Below, in pieces: positions 20,964-29,550 of a stretch of DNA of 64,000 bases. Each line of letters begins with the position of its first letter. Positions within the stretch are counted from its first letter, which is position 1. Below the pieces are notes generated by a model. That model saw nothing but the letters and a program-made list of their open reading frames with translations. It ran no database searches and had not been told where the DNA came from. The stretch comes from Microbacterium sp. H1-D42. GTDB lineage: Bacteria > Actinomycetota > Actinomycetes > Actinomycetales > Microbacteriaceae. Made by a program: the position numbers and the translations under genes. The DNA is taken from NCBI RefSeq assembly GCF_022637555.1, contig NZ_CP093342.1, forward strand, positions 2,046,001 to 2,110,000, given 5' to 3'.

Positions 20964-22500
20964 GGGTGTCCCCCTTCAGCGCCATCCGGCGCAGTCGCAC
21001 GCGGGCGACCTTCTCGATCGTGGAGCGTGGCAGCTCGGTGACGAACTCGATGCGCATCGGCAGTTTGAATGCGGCCAGCCGCTCCGCAGCGTAGGTGCGC
21101 AGCTCTTCCGCCGAGACGGGGCCTGACGCCACGACGAAGGCGACGCCGCGCTCGCCCCAGATCGGGTCCGGCACGCCGACGACGGCGCACGCCTCGACGA
21201 GCGGATGCCCGGTGAAGGCGCGCTCCACCTCGGCAGGGGCGACGTTCTCGCCGCCGGAGACGTAGATGTCCTTGAGTCGATCGACGACGCGGTGGATGCC
21301 ATCGGCGTCGCGCTGCACGAGGTCGCCGGTGCGCAGCCATTCGCCGCGCATCGCCCTGGCCGTGGCCTCTGGGTCGTCGAGGTAGCCGGCGAACACGCTC
21401 GCCCCTCGGACCCACAGTTCGCCGGTGGCGGCGCCGTCCAGTTCGAGTTCGGTGTCGGGGTCGACCAGGCGCACGTCGACGCCGGGATACGGCCGCCCGA
21501 CGGCACCGGGATGGTCGGCGACCAGGTCGGCGGCGAGATGCAGCACGTTGGGTCCTGCTTCGGTCAGTCCGTATCCCTGCGTGAAGGCCAGCCCTCTGGC
21601 GGCCCAGGTCTGCACCAGGTCGGCGGGGATCGTCGCGCCGCCGACGACGACGCGGCGCAACGGGGTGAGGTCGGCGGTGGGCCAGAGCGGATGCTGCTGC
21701 ATCATCCGATACTGCGTCGGCACGCCCATCATCGCGGTGACCCTGCGATCGGAGACGAGCTGCAGCACGCGTCCTGGATCGAAGCCGCGCTCGAGCACCA
21801 CGGTCGCGCCACGCCACCAGGCCTGCAGCGGCTGCACGTTCCACGCCGCCACGTGGTACTGCGGCAGCATCGCGAGCACCACGTCGTCGGCGGTCAGCGG
21901 CATCGCGCGGTCGAGTGCGAGGTTGTTCCAGAAGCAGTTCTCGTGCGTGAGGACGACGCCCTTGGGCGCCGCCTCGCTGCCGGAGGTGTAGATGATCAGC
22001 AGCGGGTCGTCATCGCGGGCCGGGCGCGGAGACATCGGATGCTGCGCGCGGGGCGCCTCGGCCTCGACGCCGGCCACGCCGAGCAGCGCGTGCGCATCCG
22101 GCACGCCCGCTGCCTGCTGGCCTGCGACCTCGCGTGCCGCGGCTGCGAGAGCCGCGTGCTCGTCTTCGATGAGCAGCAGGGCGGGCCGGGTGCGGATGAT
22201 CAGGTCGGCGAGCTCGACAGGAGTCAGCCGCCACGACAGCGGGACGAATGCGATGCCCAGCTGCGCGCAGGCGAAGAACGCCACGATGTGATCCGTGGAG
22301 TTGCCCGAGATAGTTGCGATCCGCTGACCAGCGCCGTAGCCGGCCTCCGACAGCCGCTGCGCGAGCGCCGCCACCCGCGCAGCGAGCGTGCGGTAGTCGG
22401 TGCGCACGCCGCGGTCGTCGACGGCGACACGGTGCGGATCGGTGACGGCCCGGTCGAACAGCCACCGACCGATGGTGTGCGGGCCTGCAGCGGTGGTCAT
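20947..22500 (-). CDS. Acyl-CoA synthetase, AMP-dependent
   Basis: This 517-residue member of the ANL superfamily activates a carboxylic acid to its CoA thioester by way of an acyl-AMP. The P-loop is LLIIYTSGSEAAPKGVVLTH near 165, with Glu-Ala in place of the common Thr-Gly after TSGS. Other motifs are FTQGYGLTEAGPNV near 295, GELWVRGASVFAGYLDDPEA, WLRTGDLVQRDADG near 390 and the hinge VDRLKDIYVSGGENVAPAEVE. The C-terminal lysine motif reads LPRSTIEKVARVRLR. ATG 22500 overlaps the livM stop (ATGA). Fatty, aromatic or branched substrates are all possible; the linked Liv-type importer suggests an imported acid. Confidence 0.92.
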   Translation of the reverse strand: MTTAAGPHTIGRWLFDRAVTDPHRVAVDDRGVRTDYRTLAARVAALAQRLSEAGYGAGQRIATISGNSTDHIVAFFACAQLGIAFVPLSWRLTPVELADLIIRTRPALLLIEDEHAALAAAAREVAGQQAAGVPDAHALLGVAGVEAEAPRAQHPMSPRPARDDDPLLIIYTSGSEAAPKGVVLTHENCFWNNLALDRAMPLTADDVVLAMLPQYHVAAWNVQPLQAWWRGATVVLERGFDPGRVLQLVSDRRVTAMMGVPTQYRMMQQHPLWPTADLTPLRRVVVGGATIPADLVQTWAARGLAFTQGYGLTEAGPNVLHLAADLVADHPGAVGRPYPGVDVRLVDPDTELELDGAATGELWVRGASVFAGYLDDPEATARAMRGEWLRTGDLVQRDADGIHRVVDRLKDIYVSGGENVAPAEVERAFTGHPLVEACAVVGVPDPIWGERGVAFVVASGPVSAEELRTYAAERLAAFKLPMRIEFVTELPRSTIEKVARVRLRRMALKGDTHDRSH

Positions 22501-23603
22501 CGTGCCATCTCCGGGACGGCGTCCTGCATGTCGATGTCGTCGAGCCCAGCGACGGTCCCGCCGCGTCCACGACGACGGCGGAGCCACGAGTCGACGGTTC
22601 CGGCGATGCCGCCTGGCAGGAACATCACGACGAGGATGAACAGCACGCCGAGGATGAACAGCGGCTCCGACAGGGGCACGCGCAGCACATCAGGCAGCTG
22701 CTGGATGCCCTCGGCGCGGGCGAGCACCGTCAGACGCTGGTCGAGGATCGTGTACAGCACACCACCGAGAATGGCACCCCAGCGGAATCCGACGCCACCG
22801 AGCACCACCATCACCAGCACGGTGATCGTGAGGTCGGCGCCGACGGCGGTGGGCTGAGTGCCCGATTGCAGCAGCAGGTACGCGATGCCGGCGAGTGAGG
22901 CGCAGAGGGCCGCGATGACGAACACGATCAGCTTGGCGCGCGTCGGCTGCAGGCCGAGTACCCGCACGCGCAGGTCGTTCTCGCGTGCGGCGGCCGCGAG
23001 GTGGCCGAGCCGTGAGCGGTCGACCCACAGCACGATCAGGTAGACGATGACGACGACCGCCAGCGAGACCCAGTAAAGGTTGCGGGTGTTGACCACGCCG
23101 ACGAGCCAGTCCGGGACGCCGTCGGTGTTCAGGCTGAGTCCCTCTTCGCCGCCGGTGATCGCCTGGTTGCGACGCACCAGCACCGAGCCGGCCTGCGCGA
23201 AGGCGAGGGTGACCATCGCGAACGGGATGCCATTCACTCGCATCGCGACGGCACCGGTGATCACGGCGATCACGAGGCCGCCGAGCAGCGCGGCGAAGAT
23301 GCCGGGCACCAGCGGCAGCTGAGCGGCCTGAAGCACGATGCCGAGGCCGTATGCGCCTGCGCCGAAGTACAGCGCGTGCCCGAAGGACAGCATGCCGGCT
23401 GTGCCGAGCAGCAGGTTGTACGACAGCGCGAGGGCCGCGAACACCATGCACAGCGACATCAGCGCGAGCGATCCCGGCGTGTAGGTGGGGCCGGGCAGGA
23501 TGCCGGGGATCTGGAGGTTCAGCAGCGGCAGGATCGCGAGCACGATGACGACGACCAGGCCGACGGCGAGCGGGATCCAGCTGCGGCGCGTGGTGGTGCG
23601 CAT
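22497..23603 (-). CDS. livM: Liv-type ABC transporter permease (LivM)
   Basis: The 368-residue integral membrane protein has eight or more hydrophobic stretches. LivM-family features are YNLLLGTAGMLSFGHALYFGAG near 70 and the TGGEEGLSLN loop near 150. LVMVVLGGVGFRWGAILGGVLYTIL near 290 is the helix region that contacts the ATPase. ATG 23603 follows the livH stop by one base. It forms a channel heterodimer with LivH. The family imports branched-chain amino acids but also amides, urea and aromatic acids, so the name describes structure, not substrate. Confidence 0.9.
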   Translation of the reverse strand: MRTTTRRSWIPLAVGLVVVIVLAILPLLNLQIPGILPGPTYTPGSLALMSLCMVFAALALSYNLLLGTAGMLSFGHALYFGAGAYGLGIVLQAAQLPLVPGIFAALLGGLVIAVITGAVAMRVNGIPFAMVTLAFAQAGSVLVRRNQAITGGEEGLSLNTDGVPDWLVGVVNTRNLYWVSLAVVVIVYLIVLWVDRSRLGHLAAAARENDLRVRVLGLQPTRAKLIVFVIAALCASLAGIAYLLLQSGTQPTAVGADLTITVLVMVVLGGVGFRWGAILGGVLYTILDQRLTVLARAEGIQQLPDVLRVPLSEPLFILGVLFILVVMFLPGGIAGTVDSWLRRRRGRGGTVAGLDDIDMQDAVPEMAR

Positions 23604-23604
23604 G

Positions 23605-24480
23605 TCAGGCCTTCTTTCCCATGAGACCGGCTGGGCGCACCAGCAGCACGACGGCGAGCAGGATGACGACGATGAAGTCGCCGGTGCCGCCGAGATAGGT
23701 GTTGGCGACCTGCTGCAGTACGGCGACCAGCACCGAGGCGACAGCGGCACCCGTGAGCGATCCGAGACCGCCGACGACGGTGACGATGAACGCGAAGATC
23801 AGCAGCGTCGAGCCGAGGTGCGCCGACACGTACGTCATCGCGTGCATCGCGAGCACTCCGCCGATGCCCGCGGCCGCGCCGCCGATCGCGAACACCAGCG
23901 TGAACGAGCGGCGCACGTCGATGCCAAGGGCGGTGACCATGGCGCGGTTCTCGACGCCGGCGCGGATGATCATGCCGTAGCGCGTCTTCTTCAGGAACAG
24001 CACGAGACCTGCGAGCACGAGGGCGGCGGCGACGATCAGCACCCAGTACTTGTTCGGGATGCTGGCGCCGAGCACATCGGTGGTCTGGCGCAGCCAGACG
24101 GGGCCGCGAACGTTCACCGGGTCCGTGCCCCAGATGCCCTCGAACAGTGCGATGGCGGCGAACGAGAGCCCCACGGTGACCAGCACCTGCTCGATGTGGC
24201 GTTCGTACAGCGGCCGGATGAGCAGCAGCTCGGTGAGGGCGGCGAACACCGCGCCGACGAGCGCTCCGACCAGGATCGACAGCAGGAATCCGCTCCAGCT
24301 GTCGACGCCGACCGCCTGGGCGACGGCCCAGCCGACGAAGGCGCTGAGCGTGAGGAAGGCACCGTGCGCGAAGTTCAGCACGTGCATGAGGCCGTAGATC
24401 AGGCTCAGGCCGCTGGCCACGAGGAAGTACAGCGCACCGAGCCCGAGCCCGATGATGAGGGTGAGGATCAGAGTGCTCAT
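23605..24480 (-). CDS. livH: Liv-type ABC transporter permease (LivH)
   Basis: The 291-residue membrane protein has the LivH pattern: GLGLGALYFLVASGLSLIYG at the N-terminus, MHVLNFAHGAFLTLSAFVGW, then RAGVENRAMVTALGIDVRR near 190 (the EAA-like coupling region) and VVGGLGSLTGAAVASVLVAVL near 240. It overlaps the livF stop by 4 bp and pairs with LivM. The gene order here is K, G, F, H, M in the direction of transcription, with ATPases ahead of permeases. Confidence 0.9.
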   Translation of the reverse strand: MSTLILTLIIGLGLGALYFLVASGLSLIYGLMHVLNFAHGAFLTLSAFVGWAVAQAVGVDSWSGFLLSILVGALVGAVFAALTELLLIRPLYERHIEQVLVTVGLSFAAIALFEGIWGTDPVNVRGPVWLRQTTDVLGASIPNKYWVLIVAAALVLAGLVLFLKKTRYGMIIRAGVENRAMVTALGIDVRRSFTLVFAIGGAAAGIGGVLAMHAMTYVSAHLGSTLLIFAFIVTVVGGLGSLTGAAVASVLVAVLQQVANTYLGGTGDFIVVILLAVVLLVRPAGLMGKKA

Positions 24481-25187
24481 ACGTGCTCCTCCGCACTGAC
24501 GCCGAGCAGGCGCCTGGTCAGGTCGGCGTCGTCGAGGATGTCGACGGCGCGGCCGGTGTGCACGACGCGGCCACCGGCGATGACGATCGCCTGGTCTGCG
24601 AGGCGCCGGACGACGTCGAGGTTCTGCTCCACGAGCAGCATCGGCACGGTCTGCGCCGCCTCGGCGAGGGCATCCGACACTTCGGTGACGATCTTCGGCG
24701 CGAGGCCCTTCGTCGGCTCATCCACGAGGATCAGCCGATTGTCGTTGAGCAGCGCCCGCGCGACCGACACCATCTGCTGCTGACCGCCGGAGAGGGTGCC
24801 GGCACGCTGCTCGCGGCGGGCGACGAGGTCGGGGAACAGCGCATCGACGAATTCACGACGCGGGATGCGCTGACGCTCTGCGAGCGCGAGGTTCTCGGCG
24901 ACGGTCAGCCCGGCGAAGACCTCGCGGTCCTCCGGCACGTAGCCGACGCCGCGCTGCACGATGCGGTGGGTGCTGAGGTTGTCGATGCGCTCGCCTTCCA
25001 GCAGCACCTCACCCTTGCGGGAGATGAGTCCGAGGATGCCGCGCAGCGTGGAGGTCTTCCCCGCGCCGTTGCGACCGAGCACCGCGGTGATGCCTGTGGC
25101 GGGCACGTCGAAGGTGACGTCCTCGACGACCTGCTGTCCGGCGATGGATGCGCGCAGGTTCCGCACCTGCAGGATGGGGGCGCTCAC
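24477..25187 (-). CDS. livF: Liv-type ABC transporter ATP-binding protein (LivF)
   Basis: The 236-residue cytoplasmic ATPase has Walker A GRNGAGKTSTLRGILGL near 39, the signature LSGGQQQMVSVARALL near 130 and Walker B LILVDEPTKGLAP. The VGYVPEDREVFAGLTVAENL segment is typical of LivF. It powers import through LivHM. It starts inside the end of livG (ATGA-type overlap of 4 bp) and ends inside the start of livH, so tight translational coupling is expected. Confidence 0.92.
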   Translation of the reverse strand: MSAPILQVRNLRASIAGQQVVEDVTFDVPATGITAVLGRNGAGKTSTLRGILGLISRKGEVLLEGERIDNLSTHRIVQRGVGYVPEDREVFAGLTVAENLALAERQRIPRREFVDALFPDLVARREQRAGTLSGGQQQMVSVARALLNDNRLILVDEPTKGLAPKIVTEVSDALAEAAQTVPMLLVEQNLDVVRRLADQAIVIAGGRVVHTGRAVDILDDADLTRRLLGVSAEEHV

Positions 25188-25960
25188 GCACTCGTCCCCA
25201 GGTAAGCGCTCTGCACGGTGGCGTTCTCCATGATCCGATGCGGGGTGTCGACGGCAATGATGCTGCCGAAGTACATCACGGCGACGAGGTCGACGAGTCC
25301 CATCAGCACTTCGATGTGGTGTTCGACCATCAGCACGGTGCAGCCGGTCTCGGCCTGCAGTCCTCGGATGCTGTCGACGAGCCCTGCGACGTCGCCGGAG
25401 GCGACACCGGCCATCGGCTCATCGAGCAGCACGAGGCGCGAACGGGTGGCCAGCAGCACGGCGATCTCGAGCTTGCGCTTGTCGCCGTGGCTGATGTCGC
25501 CCGCACGGGCATCCAGTCGGTGTCCGAGTCTGACGGAACGCAGCAGCTCCTCGGCGCGGATGCTGACAGCATCCGACTTCTTCGGGAAGCGCAGCAGCGA
25601 GTAACTGCCGCCCTGCGCCGCCTGCACCGCGATGCGCACGTTCTCATGCACGGTGAGCTGCGGGAACAGACTGGACGTCTGGAATGTCCTCCCCAGCCCC
25701 GCCCTGGCGCGCTGCGGCACGCTGGTGCGGGTGATGTCCACGTCGTCCATCAGGATGCGCCCGGCGGTCGGCCGGATCACACCCGAGACGGCGTTGAACA
25801 GCGTGGTCTTGCCTGCGCCGTTCGGGCCGATCACTCCGACCAGGGCTCCTGGCTCGACGGTGAGGTCGACGTCCTTCAGGATCGTCGCTCCCCCGATGTC
25901 GAGTCCGAGACCCTCGATCCGCAGCGATGCGCCGGTGGCGGGCGGGGCTGGGGTGTTCAT
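25184..25960 (-). CDS. livG: Liv-type ABC transporter ATP-binding protein (LivG)
   Basis: The 258-residue partner ATPase has Walker A GPNGAGKTTLFNAVSG near 47, the LivG-specific LGRTFQTSSLFPQLTVHENV segment, signature ISHGDKRKLEIAVLLA near 156 and Walker B LVLLDEPMAGV. The signature Ser-His-Gly-Asp replaces the usual SGGQ; this is common among LivG proteins. ATG 25960 is preferred over an upstream extension that would run into the binding-protein gene. The gene lies 19 bp after the binding-protein stop. Confidence 0.92.
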   Translation of the reverse strand: MNTPAPPATGASLRIEGLGLDIGGATILKDVDLTVEPGALVGVIGPNGAGKTTLFNAVSGVIRPTAGRILMDDVDITRTSVPQRARAGLGRTFQTSSLFPQLTVHENVRIAVQAAQGGSYSLLRFPKKSDAVSIRAEELLRSVRLGHRLDARAGDISHGDKRKLEIAVLLATRSRLVLLDEPMAGVASGDVAGLVDSIRGLQAETGCTVLMVEHHIEVLMGLVDLVAVMYFGSIIAVDTPHRIMENATVQSAYLGTSA

Positions 25961-25979
25961 TCGTTCTGCCTTCTGCGTG

Positions 25980-27167
25980 TCAGGGAGCGACGTCGGCGGC
26001 GGGGACGGTCGCGACCAGCTCGGGTGCGAACGTGTCACCGTCCGCGACGAGCTTCGCCTGGTACATGTCCTGCAGCAGCGCGTGGTCCTCGGCGCGCACC
26101 GTGTTGGTGCCCTTCGGGCCCTCGAACTCGAAGCCCTCGAGGGCCGCGACCATCGCGTCGACGTCGCCCTTCCCTTCCTTGACCGCCTGCACGAGCATGA
26201 TCGCGGCGTTGAAGCCGTCGGGGCTGAACAGGTCGGGTTCGGCTCCGGCCTTCTCGAGCGCCGCGATCATGGCGGTGTTCACCTCGTTGTCCGGAGCTCC
26301 GCCGAAGTAGTGGTTCAGGAAGTTGATCTTCTCCGAGGCCACGCCGTAGGCGCCGAAGGTGGCGCTGTCGCCGAGTCCGGTCACGACGGGGATGTCATCG
26401 AGCACGCCCTGCTGGCTCATGGCCTGCCACATCGCACCGGAGGTGGCCCCGGCCCACGCCACGAACACGAGGTCGGGCTGGGCAGAGAGCACCTGCTGGG
26501 CGAAGGGGGTGAACTCGGTGACGTCCTCGGCGACGAGCACGGGCTCGACCGTGGCGCCCTTGCCACCGAGGATCGCCTCGACGGCCGCGACGTTGCCCTG
26601 GCCGAATGCGTTGTTCTGCGCGAAGACGGCGATCTTCTTGCCCTCGATGTCGTCGAGGAACGTACCGGCCGTCGCGACGTCCTGTGCGGACTGGCGTCCG
26701 GAGCGGAAGGTGTAGTCGTTGATGTCGGTGATCGCGTCTGCGGCAGCGGGGCCCGAGATGAAGAGCACCTTGTTCTGTGCGGCCTGCTCGGCCACGGCGA
26801 GCGCGACACCGGAAGAGGCGCTGCCCATCAGGATGTTCACTCCGTCGCCGATGAGCTCCTTGGCGGCGGTGACAGCGGTGTCGGGGTCACCGGCGTCGTC
26901 GCGGTTCTCGATGACGATCTTGGTGCCGTCCACCTCGCCGGTGCCGTCGGTGGCGTAGTCCAGCCCTGCCGCGAACGCGTCGAGGTACTGCTTGCCGTAG
27001 CCGGCCAGCGGGCCGGTCTCACTGGTGATCACACCGACGCGCACTTCGGAGGGACCGGCATCGCCTGCATCGCCGGCACCGGCATCAGGCTGCGGCGCAC
27101 ATGCCGACATGACAAGGGCCGCGGTGACGAGCACCGAGCCCAGGAGCAACTTCTTCGTAACCCGCAT
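25980..27167 (-). CDS. Liv-type ABC transporter substrate-binding lipoprotein
   Basis: This 395-residue lipoprotein starts MRVTKKLLLGSVLVTAALVM and has lipobox MSAC with the lipidated Cys near residue 22. The mature part has the family segments VRVGVITSETGPLAGYGKQYLDAF, NILMGSASSGVALAVAEQAAQ and NNAFGQGNVAAVEAILG of type-I (LivJ/LivK-like) periplasmic-binding folds. I prefer ATG 27167, since AGAGGC lies just upstream; ATG 27182 would add five residues. It is the first gene of the operon, downstream of a good sigma70-type promoter at 27225-27254. The ligand is not predictable; the catabolic partners suggest a carboxylic acid or its derivative. Confidence 0.9.
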   Translation of the reverse strand: MRVTKKLLLGSVLVTAALVMSACAPQPDAGAGDAGDAGPSEVRVGVITSETGPLAGYGKQYLDAFAAGLDYATDGTGEVDGTKIVIENRDDAGDPDTAVTAAKELIGDGVNILMGSASSGVALAVAEQAAQNKVLFISGPAAADAITDINDYTFRSGRQSAQDVATAGTFLDDIEGKKIAVFAQNNAFGQGNVAAVEAILGGKGATVEPVLVAEDVTEFTPFAQQVLSAQPDLVFVAWAGATSGAMWQAMSQQGVLDDIPVVTGLGDSATFGAYGVASEKINFLNHYFGGAPDNEVNTAMIAALEKAGAEPDLFSPDGFNAAIMLVQAVKEGKGDVDAMVAALEGFEFEGPKGTNTVRAEDHALLQDMYQAKLVADGDTFAPELVATVPAADVAP

Positions 27168-27208
27168 CTGGATGCCTCTCATCGTTGGAAGGTCGGGAAC
27201 ATGAAACC

Positions 27209-27228
27209 CGATTCAGGTATTGGAATCG
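27209..27228. promoter_or_regulatory. Inverted repeat CGATTC-N8-GAATCG, candidate operator
   Basis: Two perfect 6-bp half-sites spaced 8 bp apart overlap the -10 box of the Liv operon promoter. This position suits a repressor. The regulator could be the operon-borne TetR protein or the divergent MarR protein; sequence alone does not decide. Confidence 0.5.
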
Positions 27229-27254
27229 TATGGGCGACAATCCCCCGCCGTCAA
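27225..27254 (-). promoter_or_regulatory. Promoter of the Liv-type operon
   Basis: On the minus strand TTGACG (27249-27254) and TACGAT (27225-27230) are separated by 18 bp. This is one of the best sigma70-type matches in the window. Transcription would start near 27218, about 50 nt before the binding-protein ATG. Confidence 0.65.
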
Positions 27255-27281
27255 GTCGGCACGAATGCATGCCACGCGATA

Positions 27282-27296
27282 TATACTGGTTGGTAT
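27282..27296 (+). promoter_or_regulatory. -10 box and ATAC-N6-GTAT operator of the MarR gene (leaderless)
   Basis: TATACT (27282-27287) ends 7 nt before ATG 27295. The inverted repeat ATAC-N6-GTAT (27283-27296) overlaps both the -10 box and the start codon. MarR proteins bind such short AT-rich palindromes, so autoregulation by the gene's own product is likely. Confidence 0.65.
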
Positions 27297-27747
27297 GCAA
27301 AATGCGGATGCCATCGGATCGATCGTCCTCTCGGCGCACAGTCTCGCGCGCATCGCAGCGCAGGACTCCGGAAATGAGGCCCCATCCGCGCAGTGGCGTG
27401 CGCTGAGCACGCTGGCGGCGAACGGCGAGATGCGCCTCGGCGCTCTGGCCGCATCCGCCCGCACGACCCAACCGGGCATGACGCGCCTGGTCGGTGCGCT
27501 CGAGCAGGCCGGGCTGGTCTCGCGCTCCCCCGACCCTGACGATTCGAGGGCCACCCTGGTCGCCGCGACGGAGGCGGGCATCCAGGCGCTGAACGACTGG
27601 CGCACCGAGCTGCGTGACACGCTCGCTCCGCGCTTCGCCGACCTCAGCGATCAGGACTGGGCGGCACTTCACCGTGCAGCCGAGATCCTCGCCGCACACA
27701 CCCAGAACACGAACAGCATCAACACGACGACAGGAGCACGCGCATGA
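27295..27747 (+). CDS. MarR-family transcriptional regulator
   Basis: The 150-residue protein has the MarR winged helix: WRALSTLAANGEMRLGALAAS, then RTTQPGMTRLVGALEQAGLVSRSPDPDDSRATLV with the wing residues DxDDxR. The leaderless ATG 27295 gives the usual family length; an upstream open frame has no support. The stop overlaps the MFS start (ATGA), so regulator and exporter form one operon. Binding of a small toxic ligand would release the operator at its own promoter and induce the exporter (family knowledge plus inference). Confidence 0.9.
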   Translation: MQNADAIGSIVLSAHSLARIAAQDSGNEAPSAQWRALSTLAANGEMRLGALAASARTTQPGMTRLVGALEQAGLVSRSPDPDDSRATLVAATEAGIQALNDWRTELRDTLAPRFADLSDQDWAALHRAAEILAAHTQNTNSINTTTGARA

Positions 27748-28970
27748 GCGGAACACCCCAGGGATCGGTCTGGCGACAGCCCGCACAGGTATGGGCAGTC
27801 GCGTTCGCCTGTGTGGTCGCATTCATGGGCATCGGGCTCGTCGACCCGATCCTGCCCGCCATCGCCGATTCCCTGCAGGCGTCTCCCGTCGAGACCGAAC
27901 TGCTGTTCACGAGCTACCTGCTCGTCACCGGTCTCGCCATGCTCGTCACCAGCTGGATCTCCAGCCGCATCGGAGCCAAGGCGACGCTGCTCGTCGGCCT
28001 CGGACTGATCGTCGTGTTCGCCCTGCTGTGCGCTCTCAGCGGCAGCGTGGACGCCGTGATCGGATTCCGCGCCGGCTGGGGCCTCGGCAACGCACTGTTC
28101 ATCTCGACGGCGCTCGCGACCATCGTCGGCGCGGCCGCCGGTGGCAGCGGTGCCGCCATCGTGCTGTACGAGGCCGCGCTCGGTCTCGGCATCGCCATCG
28201 GACCGCTGCTGGGCGGATTCCTGGGTGAGATCAGCTGGCGCGGACCGTTCTTCGGCGTCGTGGTGCTCATGTCGATCGGGTTCATCGCCGTGCTGACGCT
28301 GGTGCGCGGCACAACTGAGAAGCGCGAGCCGATGCCCCTCAGCGCCCCGTTCAAGGCGCTGCGCAACCCAGCACTGGCAACCCTCGCGATCACCGCGCTG
28401 TTCTACAACATCGGCTTCTTCGTGCTGCTGGCCTTCTCGCCGTTCCCGCTGGGCTTCGGCGCGATGGGCATCGGGCTGACCTTCTTCGGCTGGGGCATCG
28501 CGCTCGCTGTGACCAGTGTCTGGGTCGCGCCTGCGCTGATGCGCCGCATCGCCCGCACGACGATCATGGCGGTGACCCTTCCGCTGCTGGCCGTGGACCT
28601 CATCGTCGCCGGTCTCGTCGTCGGCAGGCCGACGGCGCTGGTGGTCTGCATCATCGTGGGCGGTCTGCTGCTCGGCGTCATGAACACGGTGCTCACCGAG
28701 TCGGTGATGGAGGCGACCGACCTGCCCCGTTCGGTGGCGTCGTCGGCTTACTCTGCGGTGCGCTTCCTCGGCGGGGCCATGGCACCACCCGTCGCCGCCG
28801 CGCTCGCACACGCATGGGGCGACACCGTGCCGTACCTGTTCGCGGCCGCCTCCGTGCTGATCGCGGCTCTCACGATCCTGCTGCGACGACGCGTGCTGGC
28901 GCACATCGATGAGACAGATGATGATTCCGCCGAGCACGCCGAGGCTATCCTCGTGGGAGACGCCACCTGA
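27744..28970 (+). CDS. MFS efflux transporter
   Basis: The 408-residue protein has twelve predicted hydrophobic segments. The first cytoplasmic loop, SWISSRIGAKATLLVGLGL, matches MFS motif A in weakened form. YEAALGLGIAIGPLLGGFLGEISWRGPFF in the segment-5 region matches the proton-antiporter motif C (GxxxGPxxGG) of drug exporters. It starts by an ATGA overlap with the MarR gene. Export of drugs or toxic metabolites under MarR control is the likely role. The C-terminus is hydrophilic and acidic (DETDDDSAEHAE). Confidence 0.88.
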   Translation: MSGTPQGSVWRQPAQVWAVAFACVVAFMGIGLVDPILPAIADSLQASPVETELLFTSYLLVTGLAMLVTSWISSRIGAKATLLVGLGLIVVFALLCALSGSVDAVIGFRAGWGLGNALFISTALATIVGAAAGGSGAAIVLYEAALGLGIAIGPLLGGFLGEISWRGPFFGVVVLMSIGFIAVLTLVRGTTEKREPMPLSAPFKALRNPALATLAITALFYNIGFFVLLAFSPFPLGFGAMGIGLTFFGWGIALAVTSVWVAPALMRRIARTTIMAVTLPLLAVDLIVAGLVVGRPTALVVCIIVGGLLLGVMNTVLTESVMEATDLPRSVASSAYSAVRFLGGAMAPPVAAALAHAWGDTVPYLFAAASVLIAALTILLRRRVLAHIDETDDDSAEHAEAILVGDAT

Positions 28971-29000
28971 CGGCATCCGCAGAACCGCGCGAAGGAGCCC

Positions 29001-29492
29001 GTGACCCCCGTGACCGCAGCAGAATCCCTCCCCACCCGCAGCCGCATCGTGCATGAGCACCTCACCGCGGCCGGCATCGAGGGGCGCATCGTGGTGCTGC
29101 CGGACTCCGCCCGGACTGCCGTGCTGGCAGCGCAGGCGATCGGATGCGAGGTGGGCGCGATCGCGAACAGTCTCGTCCTGGTCGCGGACGACGAGCCGAT
29201 CCTGGTGATGACCAGCGGAGCGCATCGCGTCGACTTCGCCGTACTCGCGCAGAGCATCGGAGCGGATGCTGTCGCCATGGCGCCGGCGGCCGTCGTCCGC
29301 GCCGCGACGGGGCAGGCGATCGGCGGGGTGGCGCCCATCGGGCATCCGACGCCCTTGCGCACGTACCTGGACGAGGATCTGCGGGCGTACGACGAGGTGT
29401 GGACCGCCGGCGGCACGCCGGAGACGGTCATGCCGCTCACGTTCGATCAGCTCGAGGAGCTCACGGGAGGCACGCTCATCCGCGTGGAGTGA
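29001..29492 (+). CDS. YbaK/EbsC-type aminoacyl-tRNA deacylase homologue
   Basis: The 163-residue protein has the YbaK/ProX fold pattern: IVVLPDSARTAVLAAQAIGCEVGAIANSLVL, then GAHRVDFAVLAQSIGAD and GQAIGGVAPIGHPTP, the last being the conserved GxxxGGxxPxG loop. These proteins free wrongly charged tRNAs. Where the bacterial YbaK catalytic Lys is usually seen (IxKSL/IVKTL), this protein has Asn (IANSL); related actinobacterial proteins may share this, so its activity could differ. GAAGGAG lies 3 nt before GTG 29001 and 12 nt before a second GTG at 29010; either may be used. It follows the MFS gene by 30 bp. Confidence 0.85.
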   Translation: MTPVTAAESLPTRSRIVHEHLTAAGIEGRIVVLPDSARTAVLAAQAIGCEVGAIANSLVLVADDEPILVMTSGAHRVDFAVLAQSIGADAVAMAPAAVVRAATGQAIGGVAPIGHPTPLRTYLDEDLRAYDEVWTAGGTPETVMPLTFDQLEELTGGTLIRVE

Positions 29493-29502
29493 GTCACTCC
29501 AC
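29484..29502 (+). terminator. Hairpin at end of YbaK gene
   Basis: GTGGAGT / ACTCCAC, a 7-bp stem with a 5-nt loop, overlaps the stop codon. It lies between two convergent genes; no T-run follows. Confidence 0.4.
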
Positions 29503-29550
29503 GGCGATCTGGAAGTCCACCGGGCGACAATGCTTGCGCAGGACTGGCGA

